The position numbers and the translations under genes were made by a program. This document shows, one piece after another, positions 24,396 to 31,770 of a stretch of DNA of 64,000 nucleotides. The notes below the pieces were generated by a model. It was given only the letters and a program-made list of their open reading frames with translations, did not search any database and was not told the DNA's origin. The stretch is from Vibrio hangzhouensis (GTDB lineage: Bacteria; Pseudomonadota; Gammaproteobacteria; Enterobacterales; Vibrionaceae): positions 62,001 to 126,000 of the forward strand of contig NZ_FNVG01000005.1 of NCBI RefSeq assembly GCF_900107935.1, given 5' to 3'. Positions within the stretch are counted from its first letter, which is position 1; the number at the start of each line of letters is the position of its first letter.

Positions 24396-24695
24396 ATGGC
24401 TACTTGTAGACGATATAGATGTATTGAGTGTGGGGTTGAGGGTGTAGTCGCTGGAGGGCAGAGTGCTTTGTTTGCTGGGCCAACTATGACTTATTGCTGC
24501 TTGCGTACGAATGAACTGGTCGATGTGCTAACTCCATACCTTACTCTCCCCGGTGATGCAGAAAAGTTTGAACTTTCATTAAAAAGAAGGAAGCTTAAGC
24601 CTTGGTCAGTTGGTGAGCCTTGCCCCAAATGTGGTGGAGAGATTGTAAATGCTCCTGAAGACGATGGGTCTTTTATGGAAGAATGTGCAGATTAG
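24396..24695 (+). CDS. Cassette 18: small zinc-ribbon-like protein
   Basis: 99 residues. The two CxxC pairs are RCIECGVEG near the N-terminus and PCPKCGGEI near residue 75, enough for a zinc ribbon; two adjacent cysteines (TYCCLR) lie between. ACGAGG precedes ATG 24396; the ATG at 24378 is part of the attC. Might bind nucleic acid or protein; no family recognised. Confidence 0.65.
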   Translation: MATCRRYRCIECGVEGVVAGGQSALFAGPTMTYCCLRTNELVDVLTPYLTLPGDAEKFELSLKRRKLKPWSVGEPCPKCGGEIVNAPEDDGSFMEECAD

Positions 24696-24731
24696 CGTCG
24701 GGCTATTGTCAGCAACTTAGGCAGGTGTTAT
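24693..24731 (+). repeat. Truncated attC at the end of cassette 18
   Basis: Only the right part (GCAACTTAGGCAGGTGTTAT) remains; the left half and most of the central arms are missing, and the core is GTGTTAT. Mobilisation of cassette 18 should be poor. Confidence 0.65.
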
Positions 24732-24746
24732 GTGTATTCAATAGTA

Positions 24747-24777
24747 AAGGGTTCAGTATAGGTTATTCTGAACCCTT
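24747..24777. terminator. Bidirectional terminator-like hairpin
   Basis: A perfect 10 bp stem AAGGGTTCAG/CTGAACCCTT at the 3' side of the reverse peroxiredoxin fragment. Confidence 0.65.
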
Positions 24778-24794
24778 GTGGTTGAGAAAGGTGA

Positions 24795-25070
24795 CTATAG
24801 AACAGCTAGAATCGTCTCGGCTTTACTGGCTTCAAATTGCTTAGGCTCCTCGACATTTAACTGTGTCACCACACCATTTTCGATAACCATTGCATATCGC
24901 TGTGAGCGAACTCCCCCGAATGTCGCCGTATCCATTTCTAGCCCTAAAGCTTTGGTAAAGCTCGCATCACCATCGGCCAACATCATAATTTCAGAGGCAT
25001 TTTGTGCTTCTCCCCAAGCTTGCATTACAAAAGCATCGTTAACTGAAACGCACGCAATGATGTCGATACA
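24795..25070 (-). pseudogene. Cassette 19: peroxiredoxin (Prx5-type) 3' fragment
   Basis: The minus-strand frame reads CIDIIACVSVNDAFVMQAW, then MMLADGDASFTKALGLEMD and GGVRSQRYAMVIENGVV, the C-terminal half of a Prx5-type peroxidase. The N-terminal half with the peroxidatic cysteine (usual PGAFTPTC region) is missing, replaced near 25070 by unrelated sequence. It should therefore be inactive. A terminator follows in its own direction. Confidence 0.75.
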
Positions 25071-25176
25071 AGTACATGACGACTTCTTCACCAAAGACTG
25101 TAAATTAGCTTATGGAATTGAATTCAATGACTCGACAGAGTTGGTTCTTGTAACGTTTGAGTTGGTGCACAAGTAA
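25070..25176 (+). pseudogene. Cassette 19: 3' remnant of another cassette gene
   Basis: The plus-strand frame ends with DFFTKDCKLAYGIEFNDSTE... and a stop just before attC 19. No start lies in its own sequence: it is fused to the reverse peroxiredoxin piece. It looks like the C-terminus of the original gene whose 5' part was replaced. Confidence 0.45.
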
Positions 25177-25301
25177 TTTCTAACAAAAGCTTAAAGCGGA
25201 CTCGTAACGCGTAGCATTTTCGGTTTGCGTTGAATTTAGTGTCTACGGCACAATGGTTTAGATTCGAGGTGGCGTTGCTCACTACTTATTTGGACGTTGG
25301 C
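25177..25301 (+). repeat. attC site 19
   Basis: TTTCTAAC to ACGTTGG (25294-25300); the core is degenerate. Confidence 0.8.
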
Positions 25302-25326
25302 TTTCTAGATGGAATAACTACAAACG

Positions 25327-25872
25327 ATGAAAAAAATATATTTATTGATTCTTTGCCTAACCTTAACTGCCTGTGTATCAGTACCAATTTCGACAATTGC
25401 TAAAATGAGTACATTTGGCTGGGAAGACTTTCAATCTATTAACCCTGAAGAAGTACGAGTAAAAATTACAATTCCAGACGGTTTTGTACTTGATTCAGAA
25501 AAAAGCTGGTTTGGCGTCGATATCAACTCATCAGCTGGTGCTCACTACGGAGAGTTCAATTTGTCAGAGTTTGAGTTACCTTATTCAGAGGTAAAAAGTA
25601 GGTTCTTAACCAAAGAAAAAGTGACAATTTATAGTCTTAGGTTCGATAAAACTTCGCAAGCTGAGTTTAATGACCTGAAAGCTTTTTTGTCTAATCATCG
25701 AGCTGACGATATAGCAATTAGAGTTGTGCCAAAGCTTCAAAGCTACCCTGTAACAGCAGAAGATGTAGAAGTCTCGATTGATATACAGCTTTCGGCTACA
25801 GACGGATACTTTACACTTATTGATGAAGCTGAATTATCGTTAGATAAATTACTTCAGCAAAAAGAAAGCTAA
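25327..25872 (+). CDS. Cassette 20: predicted lipoprotein
   Basis: 181 residues with a lipoprotein signal (KKIYLLILCLTLTACVS; lipobox LTAC, Cys16). The rest is a beta-rich acidic domain with no family recognised. Residue +2 after Cys is Val, so outer-membrane sorting by Lol is expected. No strong ribosome-binding site is visible before ATG 25327. Confidence 0.75.
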   Translation: MKKIYLLILCLTLTACVSVPISTIAKMSTFGWEDFQSINPEEVRVKITIPDGFVLDSEKSWFGVDINSSAGAHYGEFNLSEFELPYSEVKSRFLTKEKVTIYSLRFDKTSQAEFNDLKAFLSNHRADDIAIRVVPKLQSYPVTAEDVEVSIDIQLSATDGYFTLIDEAELSLDKLLQQKES

Positions 25873-25990
25873 CAAGCGTTTAGGACACATTCGCAACGCT
25901 CGACATTCTTGGTTTGAATCAACTTTAGTGTCTACGGCACAATGGTTTAGGTCAGGTGGCGCGCTGTTCGCTACTTACAGCGGCGTTATG
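25866..25990 (+). repeat. attC site 20
   Basis: AAGCTAAC to GCGTTAT (25983-25989). Confidence 0.9.
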
Positions 25991-26004
25991 CACAGGGAGA
26001 GATT

Positions 26005-26409
26005 ATGACAATTACGGGTGAATGTTTTTGTAGTGAAATCAAGTACAAAGTGGAAGGTGATCTCCATGATGCACGTTCTTGTCATTGTTCTAGATGCCGT
26101 AAAGCATTTAGTTCACAAGCTTCTGCCTACGCACTCGTTAAAGAGGGTGAGTTCGAGTGGGTTAGTGGCGAGGAGCTATTAACCTCTTATGTCGGTGAGC
26201 ATGGTTTTGGGCTTCAGTTCTGCTCGAAATGTGGCTCGACGTTGGTTGGTGTATACAAAGGTGTGGTTCATGGTGTCACTTTAGGCTGCTTAAATGGCGA
26301 TCCCGACATTCAGTTAAGTCGCCATGTTTATGTTGACTCTAAAGCGTCATGGGAGCTAATCGCTGATGGTGTACCTCAGTTCAAGGGTGCGCCTCCAGAA
26401 AATGCATAA
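26005..26409 (+). CDS. Cassette 21: GFA-family zinc protein
   Basis: 134 residues of the GFA fold with ECFCSEIKYKV, SCHCSRCRKAFSS and FCSKCGSTLVG zinc motifs. It is only distantly like the GFA protein of cassette 11, so not a recent duplicate. CAGGGAGAG precedes the ATG. Enzymatic role unproven for such members. Confidence 0.85.
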   Translation: MTITGECFCSEIKYKVEGDLHDARSCHCSRCRKAFSSQASAYALVKEGEFEWVSGEELLTSYVGEHGFGLQFCSKCGSTLVGVYKGVVHGVTLGCLNGDPDIQLSRHVYVDSKASWELIADGVPQFKGAPPENA

Positions 26410-26516
26410 CAAGCAGATTTGTAACGCTCGGCATTTATGCTTCGATTGAGCTCAGAGTTTACGGTGGCTTTGCCAGGGTGTAGTGGCTGTTAGCTGCAAC
26501 TTAGCGAGGTGTCAGC
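26403..26516 (+). repeat. attC site 21
   Basis: GCATAAC to GTGTCAG (26509-26515); the right core has T>C and C>T changes, so recombination may be weak. Confidence 0.8.
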
Positions 26517-26560
26517 CCTTCGGTCGTACATTTGTGCTTAAATTGTAGGTGGAGTTTTCT

Positions 26561-26579
26561 CATGTTCATATTGAACATG
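26561..26579. promoter_or_regulatory. Palindrome before the LRAT-like gene
   Basis: Perfect arms CATGTTCA and TGAACATG with loop TAT, ending 20 bp before ATG 26600. It could be an operator in a cassette-borne promoter, or an mRNA hairpin near the start site. Confidence 0.45.
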
Positions 26580-26599
26580 ATCAATGAAGGAAACAAAAA

Positions 26600-27085
26600 A
26601 TGTATGAGCTAGGACAAGTATTGAAAATTCAATATAGAGGCTTTAAACACTACGGCATCTACGTTGGCAATAACACGGTCATTCATAACTCTAAAAAGTA
26701 TCAGCGTGTTGAAGAAATAGATCTGACCTCTTTCGCAGACAACAAGAACATAGAAGTGAGTTCAATTAAAGCTGAAAATCCAACTTTAGCGGTTCAAACT
26801 GCGAGAAAGTACCTGGGTGTTCCGTATAGTTTATTTTCTGAAAACTGTGAGCACTTTGTGCGAGCAGCATGTGGCTTAGTCAAAGAGAGTACGCAGGTTC
26901 AGAAATACTTAATATCTGCTATTGGTATCGGAGTGTTATTAAAGTCGGACAATACTGTCGTAAAAGCTGCTGGAGGAGTTGCTGCACTGGCTTCGATGCT
27001 TACACCTACTGAGAAAAGTCCTGTCAAAAATGTAGCTGTTGCTGCATGCCTAGCTGCTGGTATTGCATTCTTGGCAGCAAAGTAG
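26600..27085 (+). CDS. Cassette 22: LRAT-domain (permuted NlpC/P60-type) protein with hydrophobic tail
   Basis: 161 residues. The LRAT signature is complete: HYGIYVGNNTVIHNS (catalytic His near residue 17) and ENCEHFVR (nucleophile Cys near residue 87). Proteins with this fold are thiol acyltransferases, phospholipases or amidases acting on lipids or peptides. After residue 105, two Gly/Ala-rich hydrophobic segments should anchor it to membrane. AAGGAAAC precedes the ATG. A lipid-directed role, possibly protective or toxic, is inference. Confidence 0.8.
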   Translation: MYELGQVLKIQYRGFKHYGIYVGNNTVIHNSKKYQRVEEIDLTSFADNKNIEVSSIKAENPTLAVQTARKYLGVPYSLFSENCEHFVRAACGLVKESTQVQKYLISAIGIGVLLKSDNTVVKAAGGVAALASMLTPTEKSPVKNVAVAACLAAGIAFLAAK

Positions 27086-27206
27086 GGATAACAAATTGTT
27101 CAAGCAGACAGCTAACGTTTGGCAGTTTGGTTTGGTTGAGTTCTGTGATTATGGTGGCTTTGCTTAAGTGTTGTGTTCGTTAGCTGCAACTTAGAAAAGT
27201 GTTATG
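27086..27206 (+). repeat. attC site 22
   Basis: GGGATAAC to GTGTTAT (27199-27205); otherwise like attC 4, 7 and 25. Confidence 0.85.
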
Positions 27207-27248
27207 TGTTTTACATTACTAAGCTGAACTTATTAATGGGTTGATATT

Positions 27249-27896
27249 ATGAATGCTTACTCAGAAAAAACACGCGAAAATAAAAAGGGCTCGCGTGCAA
27301 AAATGAAATCCCAAAGACAAGGCGGAGTAGATTCTTTTCAGTTTGTAGATAACCGCCCTGGCACTATTGCCCAGAGAAGGCTGAGTGAAGTGGCTAATAG
27401 CTTTCAGAGGGCAAAGCAGTTGGAACCTATCCAAAGAAACGACTTTGATAGAGGTCGAAAAACAACTGACATTGTCCAATGCGCTTTAGTTACTCAGCTA
27501 GCTACGCGCCAATCTTCTCCAGTGCAATTCCAAGGAAGTGTAGAGGATTTAAGAACTCTGATTTATCAGTGGAACCATCTTCCGGGAATTCAGGTTCTAG
27601 TGCAACCAACCGATTTTGTAGGTGGTACTTATAGAGTTCGATTCACTAGAAATAATGGTGCAATCAGCCTGGAACAAGCTGATACTTGGGTGCAGGCGGC
27701 TCTGGCTCATGCTCCTCACAATGAGCCTAGTTCGGATGAGTCTGAAGAAGATCAGGTTATAGTTGTCCAGGATATCAACGGGTTAATGACAGGTGGAGAT
27801 TCAGTAGAACACCTAGGAAATGGCGTATATGATGTAGTTGTTAACGGGGTTCATCATAGAGCAACATTCCGAGATGGAATTTACCATTTAGGTTAA
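27249..27896 (+). CDS. Cassette 23: protein with DNRPxxIAQR N-terminal motif, possible injected effector
   Basis: 215 residues. FVDNRPGTIAQRRL near residue 32, followed by a second QL..IQR-like unit and a further VQCA unit, matches the repeated N-terminal signature found before DUF4157 and other C-terminal domains in bacterial polymorphic proteins. Many of those are associated with extracellular contractile injection systems. The C-terminal half (acidic DESEEDQ linker, then DINGLMTGGDSVEHLGNGVYDVVVNG) is a small beta domain I do not recognise. No metalloprotease HExxH is present. Effector function is inferred from the N-terminal motif only. Confidence 0.7.
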   Translation: MNAYSEKTRENKKGSRAKMKSQRQGGVDSFQFVDNRPGTIAQRRLSEVANSFQRAKQLEPIQRNDFDRGRKTTDIVQCALVTQLATRQSSPVQFQGSVEDLRTLIYQWNHLPGIQVLVQPTDFVGGTYRVRFTRNNGAISLEQADTWVQAALAHAPHNEPSSDESEEDQVIVVQDINGLMTGGDSVEHLGNGVYDVVVNGVHHRATFRDGIYHLG

Positions 27897-27994
27897 CAGT
27901 GACGTATAAATTTCTTTTGGGTCGAAGTTTATACAACATCATAAGTGCGTCAATTAGGATGCTCGCAAGCTCGCACCTATTGCGTGAGCGTTAT
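27890..27994 (+). repeat. attC site 23, divergent
   Basis: GGTTAAC to GCGTTAT (27988-27994). The inner arms differ from the other sites: GTATAAA/TTTATAC, then CAATTAGGATGC/GCACCTATTG around CTCGCAAGCT. Confidence 0.7.
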
Positions 27995-28010
27995 GGGGCA
28001 GAGGAATAAA

Positions 28011-28040
28011 ATGAATTACTACTCACAAGACATCTTCTAG
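28011..28040 (+). CDS. Conserved leader peptide MNYYSQDIF in cassette 24
   Basis: Nine codons with GAGG before the ATG. It differs from the cassette 12 leader by one residue, and the Ser codon TCT/TCA differs silently. The stop TAG again lies in a CTAGG/CCTAG hairpin abutting the Shine-Dalgarno of the main gene. Confidence 0.55.
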   Translation: MNYYSQDIF

Positions 28041-28065
28041 GTATCAACAAGCCTAGGAGACAGAG

Positions 28066-28308
28066 ATGTCCGAAAAAAACAAGATTCGCGACCGAGATGT
28101 AAATGGTCGCATTAATAGAAAATATACGTGCAATCACAAAAGATTGAAGCTCGATTCAGCCCCTACAGCTTGGGTCAATGTGTTTATGACACGCCCTAAA
28201 AGACGTATGGAACGCGAGCTATGCCGTCGTGTTGTACGTTCGCAAGGTATTGATGGTGAGCACGTGTTTCCTTTGGGTAATCACAAGCCTCACAATTATT
28301 ATCTGTAG
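28066..28308 (+). CDS. Cassette 24: small basic protein (copy B)
   Basis: 80 residues, 75 identical to the cassette 12 product. The differences are at residues 3, 12, 34, 58 and 77. The basic TRPKRRMERELCRRVV region is conserved, as are both cysteines and the HVFPLGNHKPH segment. Function unknown. Regulation by the upstream leader peptide and hairpin is likely. Confidence 0.75.
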   Translation: MSEKNKIRDRDVNGRINRKYTCNHKRLKLDSAPTAWVNVFMTRPKRRMERELCRRVVRSQGIDGEHVFPLGNHKPHNYYL

Positions 28309-28314
28309 GGTAAG

Positions 28315-28438
28315 TGTATAACAAGTGGTTTAATAGTGATTCGCTACGCGTGGCATTTTTACTATGTGTTGCGGTCAGTGTTTAAGGTGTTCTTGGGAGG
28401 CTTTTGTTTTGCGTTGCCCAGATTAACTGGGCGTTAAG
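28315..28438 (+). repeat. attC site 24
   Basis: GTATAAC to GCGTTAA (28431-28437). Its left arm resembles attC 12; its right arm differs. Confidence 0.85.
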
Positions 28439-28477
28439 TCTAAAACTAGAATATTGAGGGGAACAAAGGAAACGGAT

Positions 28478-28948
28478 ATGGAAATTCAACATATACCAAA
28501 AACATTTTGGCACGCTTTAAGTGTAGCTGTGTTGGTAGTGTCTAGCGGGCTTACCTACATAGCGTATAAGTCGAGTAGTGTATCTATTGAGTTGGCTAAC
28601 GCAAAGATTAATTTATCGTCTGAAGTTGCTTCATCTACCATTGCATTGAAGAATGCGCTAGATAAGGCGAAAAAAGCAAAGGAAGAAGCTGAACAAAAGT
28701 ATGCCGTATTAGTTCGCAAGCATGACTTAGTCAATGAGCAGTTAAGAAAATTGCAGGCAGAGGCACGAGTCAACAAGAATGTATCTGACGTACTGAAGGA
28801 CTTTAAACTTGATTGTCCTGAATGTATCGAGCTAAAACCTTTACCTAAATCATTGGAATTAAATAATTTCGACGTGAATATCGAGGAAGTCCAAAAATCA
28901 TTAGATAGGCTCGAAGAAATTAACCAGCAAATTCAACCAATTAAATGA
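28478..28948 (+). CDS. Cassette 25: membrane-anchored coiled-coil protein
   Basis: 156 residues: one membrane helix at about 10-30, then a long Lys/Glu/Ala coiled coil (ALDKAKKAKEEAEQKYAVLV) to about residue 105, a CPEC pair near 120 and another short helix. Topology N-in with an extracytoplasmic coil is likely. AAAGGA precedes ATG 28478. No family recognised; the layout suits a scaffold or envelope sensor. Confidence 0.65.
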   Translation: MEIQHIPKTFWHALSVAVLVVSSGLTYIAYKSSSVSIELANAKINLSSEVASSTIALKNALDKAKKAKEEAEQKYAVLVRKHDLVNEQLRKLQAEARVNKNVSDVLKDFKLDCPECIELKPLPKSLELNNFDVNIEEVQKSLDRLEEINQQIQPIK

Positions 28949-28964
28949 TGGTGCATATAATTTG

Positions 28965-29058
28965 CACTTAACAAATTGTTTTGGAAGACAGCTAACGTTT
29001 GGTAATTTGGTTGAGTTTTGCGTTTAAGTCGGTCAATTCAAGCTTGTTGGACGTTACT
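28965..29058 (+). repeat. attC site 25
   Basis: CACTTAAC to ACGTTAC (29051-29057); the central part is shortened. Confidence 0.8.
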
Positions 29059-29095
29059 TGAATATATATACAAACTTTAGAGTAGGGATATTAAT

Positions 29096-29491
29096 TTGAC
29101 GGTATTGATTCTTTGTTTAATTGTAGCTTCTCTGCTTCCATATCTGGTCAAAATTCCATTAGCAGTAGCTATGGCCAAAGATGGTGGCTACGACAATCGT
29201 TACCCCAGAGAGCAGCAGTCTCGTTTACAGGGTTTCGGTGCTCGTTCATTAGCCTCACACCAGAATGCGTTCGAATCTTTGTTGGTATTCGCCATAGCGA
29301 TTTTACTGGCCATAACCACGGGGACAACGAGCGAAAATGTACAAACATTAGCAATAATGCATATTGGCTTTCGAGTTCTTTATCATGCTCTCTATCTACT
29401 CAACATGAGTACATTACGTTCAGTGTCATGGTTTATTGCGATCGCTTGTTCGTTTGCAATTATGGGGCAATGTCTACCGCACTGGGCGTAG
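29096..29491 (+). CDS. Cassette 26: MAPEG-family membrane protein
   Basis: 131 residues with four membrane helices and the MAPEG pattern REQQSRLQGFGARSLASHQNAFES (around residue 38-62). Eukaryotic and bacterial relatives include microsomal glutathione transferases; activity of the short bacterial forms is mostly untested. The start is TTG 29096, with TAGGGA upstream. Last cassette with a mostly recognisable boundary. Confidence 0.8.
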   Translation: MTVLILCLIVASLLPYLVKIPLAVAMAKDGGYDNRYPREQQSRLQGFGARSLASHQNAFESLLVFAIAILLAITTGTTSENVQTLAIMHIGFRVLYHALYLLNMSTLRSVSWFIAIACSFAIMGQCLPHWA

Positions 29492-29553
29492 AGTCGCCAT
29501 TTTTGTTTTGGTTGGGTGCAATGGTAGTCAGTTGCTTGTCACCAAATCGTTAG
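29490..29553 (+). repeat. Truncated attC after cassette 26
   Basis: Only the right half remains (GTTGGGTGCAATGGTAGTCA, then TCGTTAG 29547-29553); the R'' side is absent because the gene runs into it. This marks decay at the array edge. Confidence 0.6.
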
Positions 29554-29579
29554 TATTACGAATAAAAGGGAGAGTTTTC

Positions 29580-30248
29580 GTGAATAATTTGCAGAAAGTT
29601 GCCGGCGTTTCAGCACTTTTTGAGGCGTTGATTTATATTGTTGCCTTTGTGTATTTTGGTGCTTTTTGGGCGTATCCCTCTGACGGTACTGCTTCAGAAA
29701 AAATGGCATATTTAGCAGAAAATCAATTTTCATTTTCAATGATTTATTTTCTGATATATGTAGGGTTTGGGGTTCTTTTAACCGTGCTTGTTGTTGGTTT
29801 ATATGAAAAACTAAAATCAACAAACAGTCCATTTGTTAAGGTGGGGTCTGTCTTCGGCGTAGTTTGGGTTGTTCTGGTCATTGCAAGTGGTATGTTGGCA
29901 AATATTGGACTATCACATGCAATTAACCTGATGGATTTATCCACTGAGAAAGCGTTTGATATGTGGCAAATGATTTCAGTGATAATCGAAAGCCTTGGGG
30001 GAGGAAACGAGCTTGTAGGTGGACTTTGGGTGCTGTTGATTAGTCTGGCTGCTTTAAAAGCGAAAGAATTCCCACAAGGATTAAATTACCTTGGCCTAAT
30101 TGTAGGAATTTCAGGTATCGCAACCATCTACCCCGCTGAAGTCCTTACCGAAATCTTTGGTGTCACCCAGATACTTTGGTTTGTATGGCTGGGTATCTCC
30201 ATGTTAAGTCAAAGTGATGCCCGACAAGTCAACTCTGTTGCCAGATAA
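29580..30248 (+). CDS. DUF4386-like polytopic membrane protein
   Basis: 222 residues from GTG 29580 (GGGAGAG upstream); the longer frame from 29436 would translate the attC remnant. Six membrane helices are predicted. The pattern NLQKVAGVSALFEALIYI at the start and ISVIIESLGGGNELVGGLWVLL in the middle resembles DUF4386 proteins of unknown role. No attC follows; it is probably a fixed former cassette. Confidence 0.7.
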   Translation: MNNLQKVAGVSALFEALIYIVAFVYFGAFWAYPSDGTASEKMAYLAENQFSFSMIYFLIYVGFGVLLTVLVVGLYEKLKSTNSPFVKVGSVFGVVWVVLVIASGMLANIGLSHAINLMDLSTEKAFDMWQMISVIIESLGGGNELVGGLWVLLISLAALKAKEFPQGLNYLGLIVGISGIATIYPAEVLTEIFGVTQILWFVWLGISMLSQSDARQVNSVAR

Positions 30249-30304
30249 CGCGTCGCCTGATTGAGGCATCACAAGCCAAAGTGCATTACAAAGGAAGTAT
30301 AAAC

Positions 30305-30862
30305 TTGGAAAATACGCAGAAGCAACAAGGGCCCGGATGCCTTGGGTTTGTCGTTGGTGGAATGTCCTTCATCCCCTTGATAGGGGTTCTGTTTGGGATC
30401 GTCGCGGTTATTTGGGGTTTCAAAGCAAAAAGTACAAAACTTAAAGTTATCGGCTTCGCAGGTATTGCTTTTACATTTATTTTATACGGCACTCTGGGAT
30501 ATTTTGGTTTTGTACAGAAAGGGGGAGTATATGACGATCTTCGCTCGCAGTTGGTAAAGGTTCAATTGACAAATTCAGTACAGGCAATAGAGCTGTACAA
30601 AGTTCAGCATGGCAGATATCCAGCATCGTTAGAAGTTTTACAAAAATCCCTACCTGAAGGCAGTTTAGTGTCACTGTACGATGCCGCGCAAATCAGTATT
30701 TCAGGAGAAAAATGGTATTTCTATACTGTCATCGACGAAAACCACTATCACATTCGCTCCTATGGTAGAGACGGCTTAATTGATACGGAAGATGATATCC
30801 TGCCGACACCGATAGAAAATATAGGACTCATTGCTCACTATCAAGTAGAACCAGCCTTATAA
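30305..30862 (+). CDS. Membrane protein with GspG-like C-terminal region
   Basis: 185 residues from TTG 30305, with AAGGAAG 7 bases upstream. Two hydrophobic segments (about 15-40 and 50-75) are followed by LTNSVQAIELYKVQHGRYPASLEVL and RSYGRDGLIDTEDDI, a pattern seen in the periplasmic part of type II secretion major pseudopilins (GspG). It lacks the pilin leader, so it is not a pseudopilin itself. Function unknown. Confidence 0.65.
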   Translation: MENTQKQQGPGCLGFVVGGMSFIPLIGVLFGIVAVIWGFKAKSTKLKVIGFAGIAFTFILYGTLGYFGFVQKGGVYDDLRSQLVKVQLTNSVQAIELYKVQHGRYPASLEVLQKSLPEGSLVSLYDAAQISISGEKWYFYTVIDENHYHIRSYGRDGLIDTEDDILPTPIENIGLIAHYQVEPAL

Positions 30863-30900
30863 CAAGTTGCTCGACTCGAAAGTGAACATGCGGGGTAACG

Positions 30901-31203
30901 ATGTACGACACAGTAATATTTGATTATGGAAATACGCTCTGTGAAACAGGGTGTTTGGCGCAATCACTGCGTGAGGTGAGTGATTCAAGCAATGCGTTAC
31001 AGATTGCCCTTAACAGCATAGGTAGTAGCACATTAAGTACCTAAATGGTGGGAGACAACGAACTCGCTGATATTCAAGGTGCAAAGGCAATTGGTATGGC
31101 TACATTATTGGTCACCGATCAACATGTGGTGAGTAACGTAGCGGAGTATGTGGTAATGCGGGATAACCTGCATGATGAAGTACTTCGCTTAACAAGGCAC
31201 TAA
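30901..31203 (+). pseudogene. HAD-family hydrolase remnant
   Basis: One frame reads MYDTVIFDYGNTLCETG (HAD motif I), meets TAA at 31042, then continues MVGDNELADIQGAKAIGMATLL (motif IV). The cap domain and motifs II-III, normally 100 or more residues, are missing. A deletion plus stop has left an inactive relic. TAACAAGGCACT at 31191-31202 is the left end of an attC, so it was once a cassette. Confidence 0.8.
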
Positions 31204-31323
31204 ATAGGTAAGCTTTACCTGGGTAAGTTAGGCTTATTTCGTTGATGCTGGTATTTACGGAGCGATGGTTGGGAAAGGGGCCGCGCTTTGTTACCATCAA
31301 TTTTATGTAATATCTAAGGAGGC

Positions 31324-31722
31324 ATGTTGAAATATTTACGTTTTATTTTGCCACTACTTCTGTTGGTGTTTGTTTTCGGAAAGGACTTTTATTCTAACTA
31401 CAAAGCAGAGCAGAGACATCAGCAACTGAAGTCGGTTTTCCACGAACTGCTGTTTGACGGGGACCATCGAACCAATGTTAGAAGTGTTGTGTTAACAAAT
31501 GAAGTGGTGAGTGTTGTTGTTAATATTCAAAATACGATTGTGACGGATGAGGTTAAATCCAAATTTAGCGCGAACGCTCATAATCAGATGCCAGAGAAGG
31601 TATGCAGTAGTATTGGACTTCGACAAATGATGCAAAATGGAACGCCAGTATCTATCGATGTTAAAGCCAATAGCAATGTATCAATAACCAACGTGCGCGT
31701 TACATGGGAAGATTGCACCTAG
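31324..31722 (+). CDS. Hypothetical membrane-anchored protein
   Basis: 132 residues: one N-terminal hydrophobic segment (YLRFILPLLLLVFVFGKDFY) then a polar beta-rich domain with two cysteines (EKVCSSIG; WEDCT at the end). AAGGAGG is almost adjacent to ATG 31324; the TTG at 31327 has better spacing. An attC remnant follows. Confidence 0.65.
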   Translation: MLKYLRFILPLLLLVFVFGKDFYSNYKAEQRHQQLKSVFHELLFDGDHRTNVRSVVLTNEVVSVVVNIQNTIVTDEVKSKFSANAHNQMPEKVCSSIGLRQMMQNGTPVSIDVKANSNVSITNVRVTWEDCT

Positions 31723-31730
31723 AAAATGAC

Positions 31731-31770
31731 GCAAGCACACAGCTAACGGTTACTTAACAAGGTGATATAT
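31731..31770 (+). repeat. Internally deleted attC remnant
   Basis: AAGCACACAGCTAACGGTT joins directly to ACTTAACAAGGTGATAT: the left arm and right end of an attC like site 4, with the middle lost. AAGGTGATAT now serves as the ribosome-binding site of the next gene. Confidence 0.6.

Larger units (their letters stand above)
13250..29553 (+). mobile_element. Chromosomal (super)integron: intI, attI and about 26 gene cassettes
   Basis: The integrase lies directly after rplT on the opposite strand, the standard site of the Vibrio chromosomal integron. From 14434 the plus strand is a chain of short units, each usually one ORF plus an attC. attC sites start at a [R]YYYAAC box and end at GCGTTA[T/G], with crossover expected between G and TT. 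Cassette limits by my reading begin at 14434, 14893, 15339, 15913, 16463, 17003, 17657, 18168, 18559, 19273, 19815, 20393, 20840, 21489, 22115, 22608, 23466, 24376, 24728, 25297, 25986, 26512, 27202, 27991, 28434, 29054 and 29550. Decayed remnants continue to about 31.8 kb. Confidence 0.93.

Noticed and set aside
24778..25176. 132-codon plus-strand ORF
   Set aside because: Mostly the antisense of the peroxiredoxin fragment; only its last ~35 codons look like a real gene remnant and are reported as such.
14434..29553. Regular repeats interpreted as a CRISPR array
   Set aside because: The units are about 90-130 bp, imperfect dyads spaced by genes with GCGTTA cores, typical of attC; no short direct repeats with equal spacers and no cas genes.
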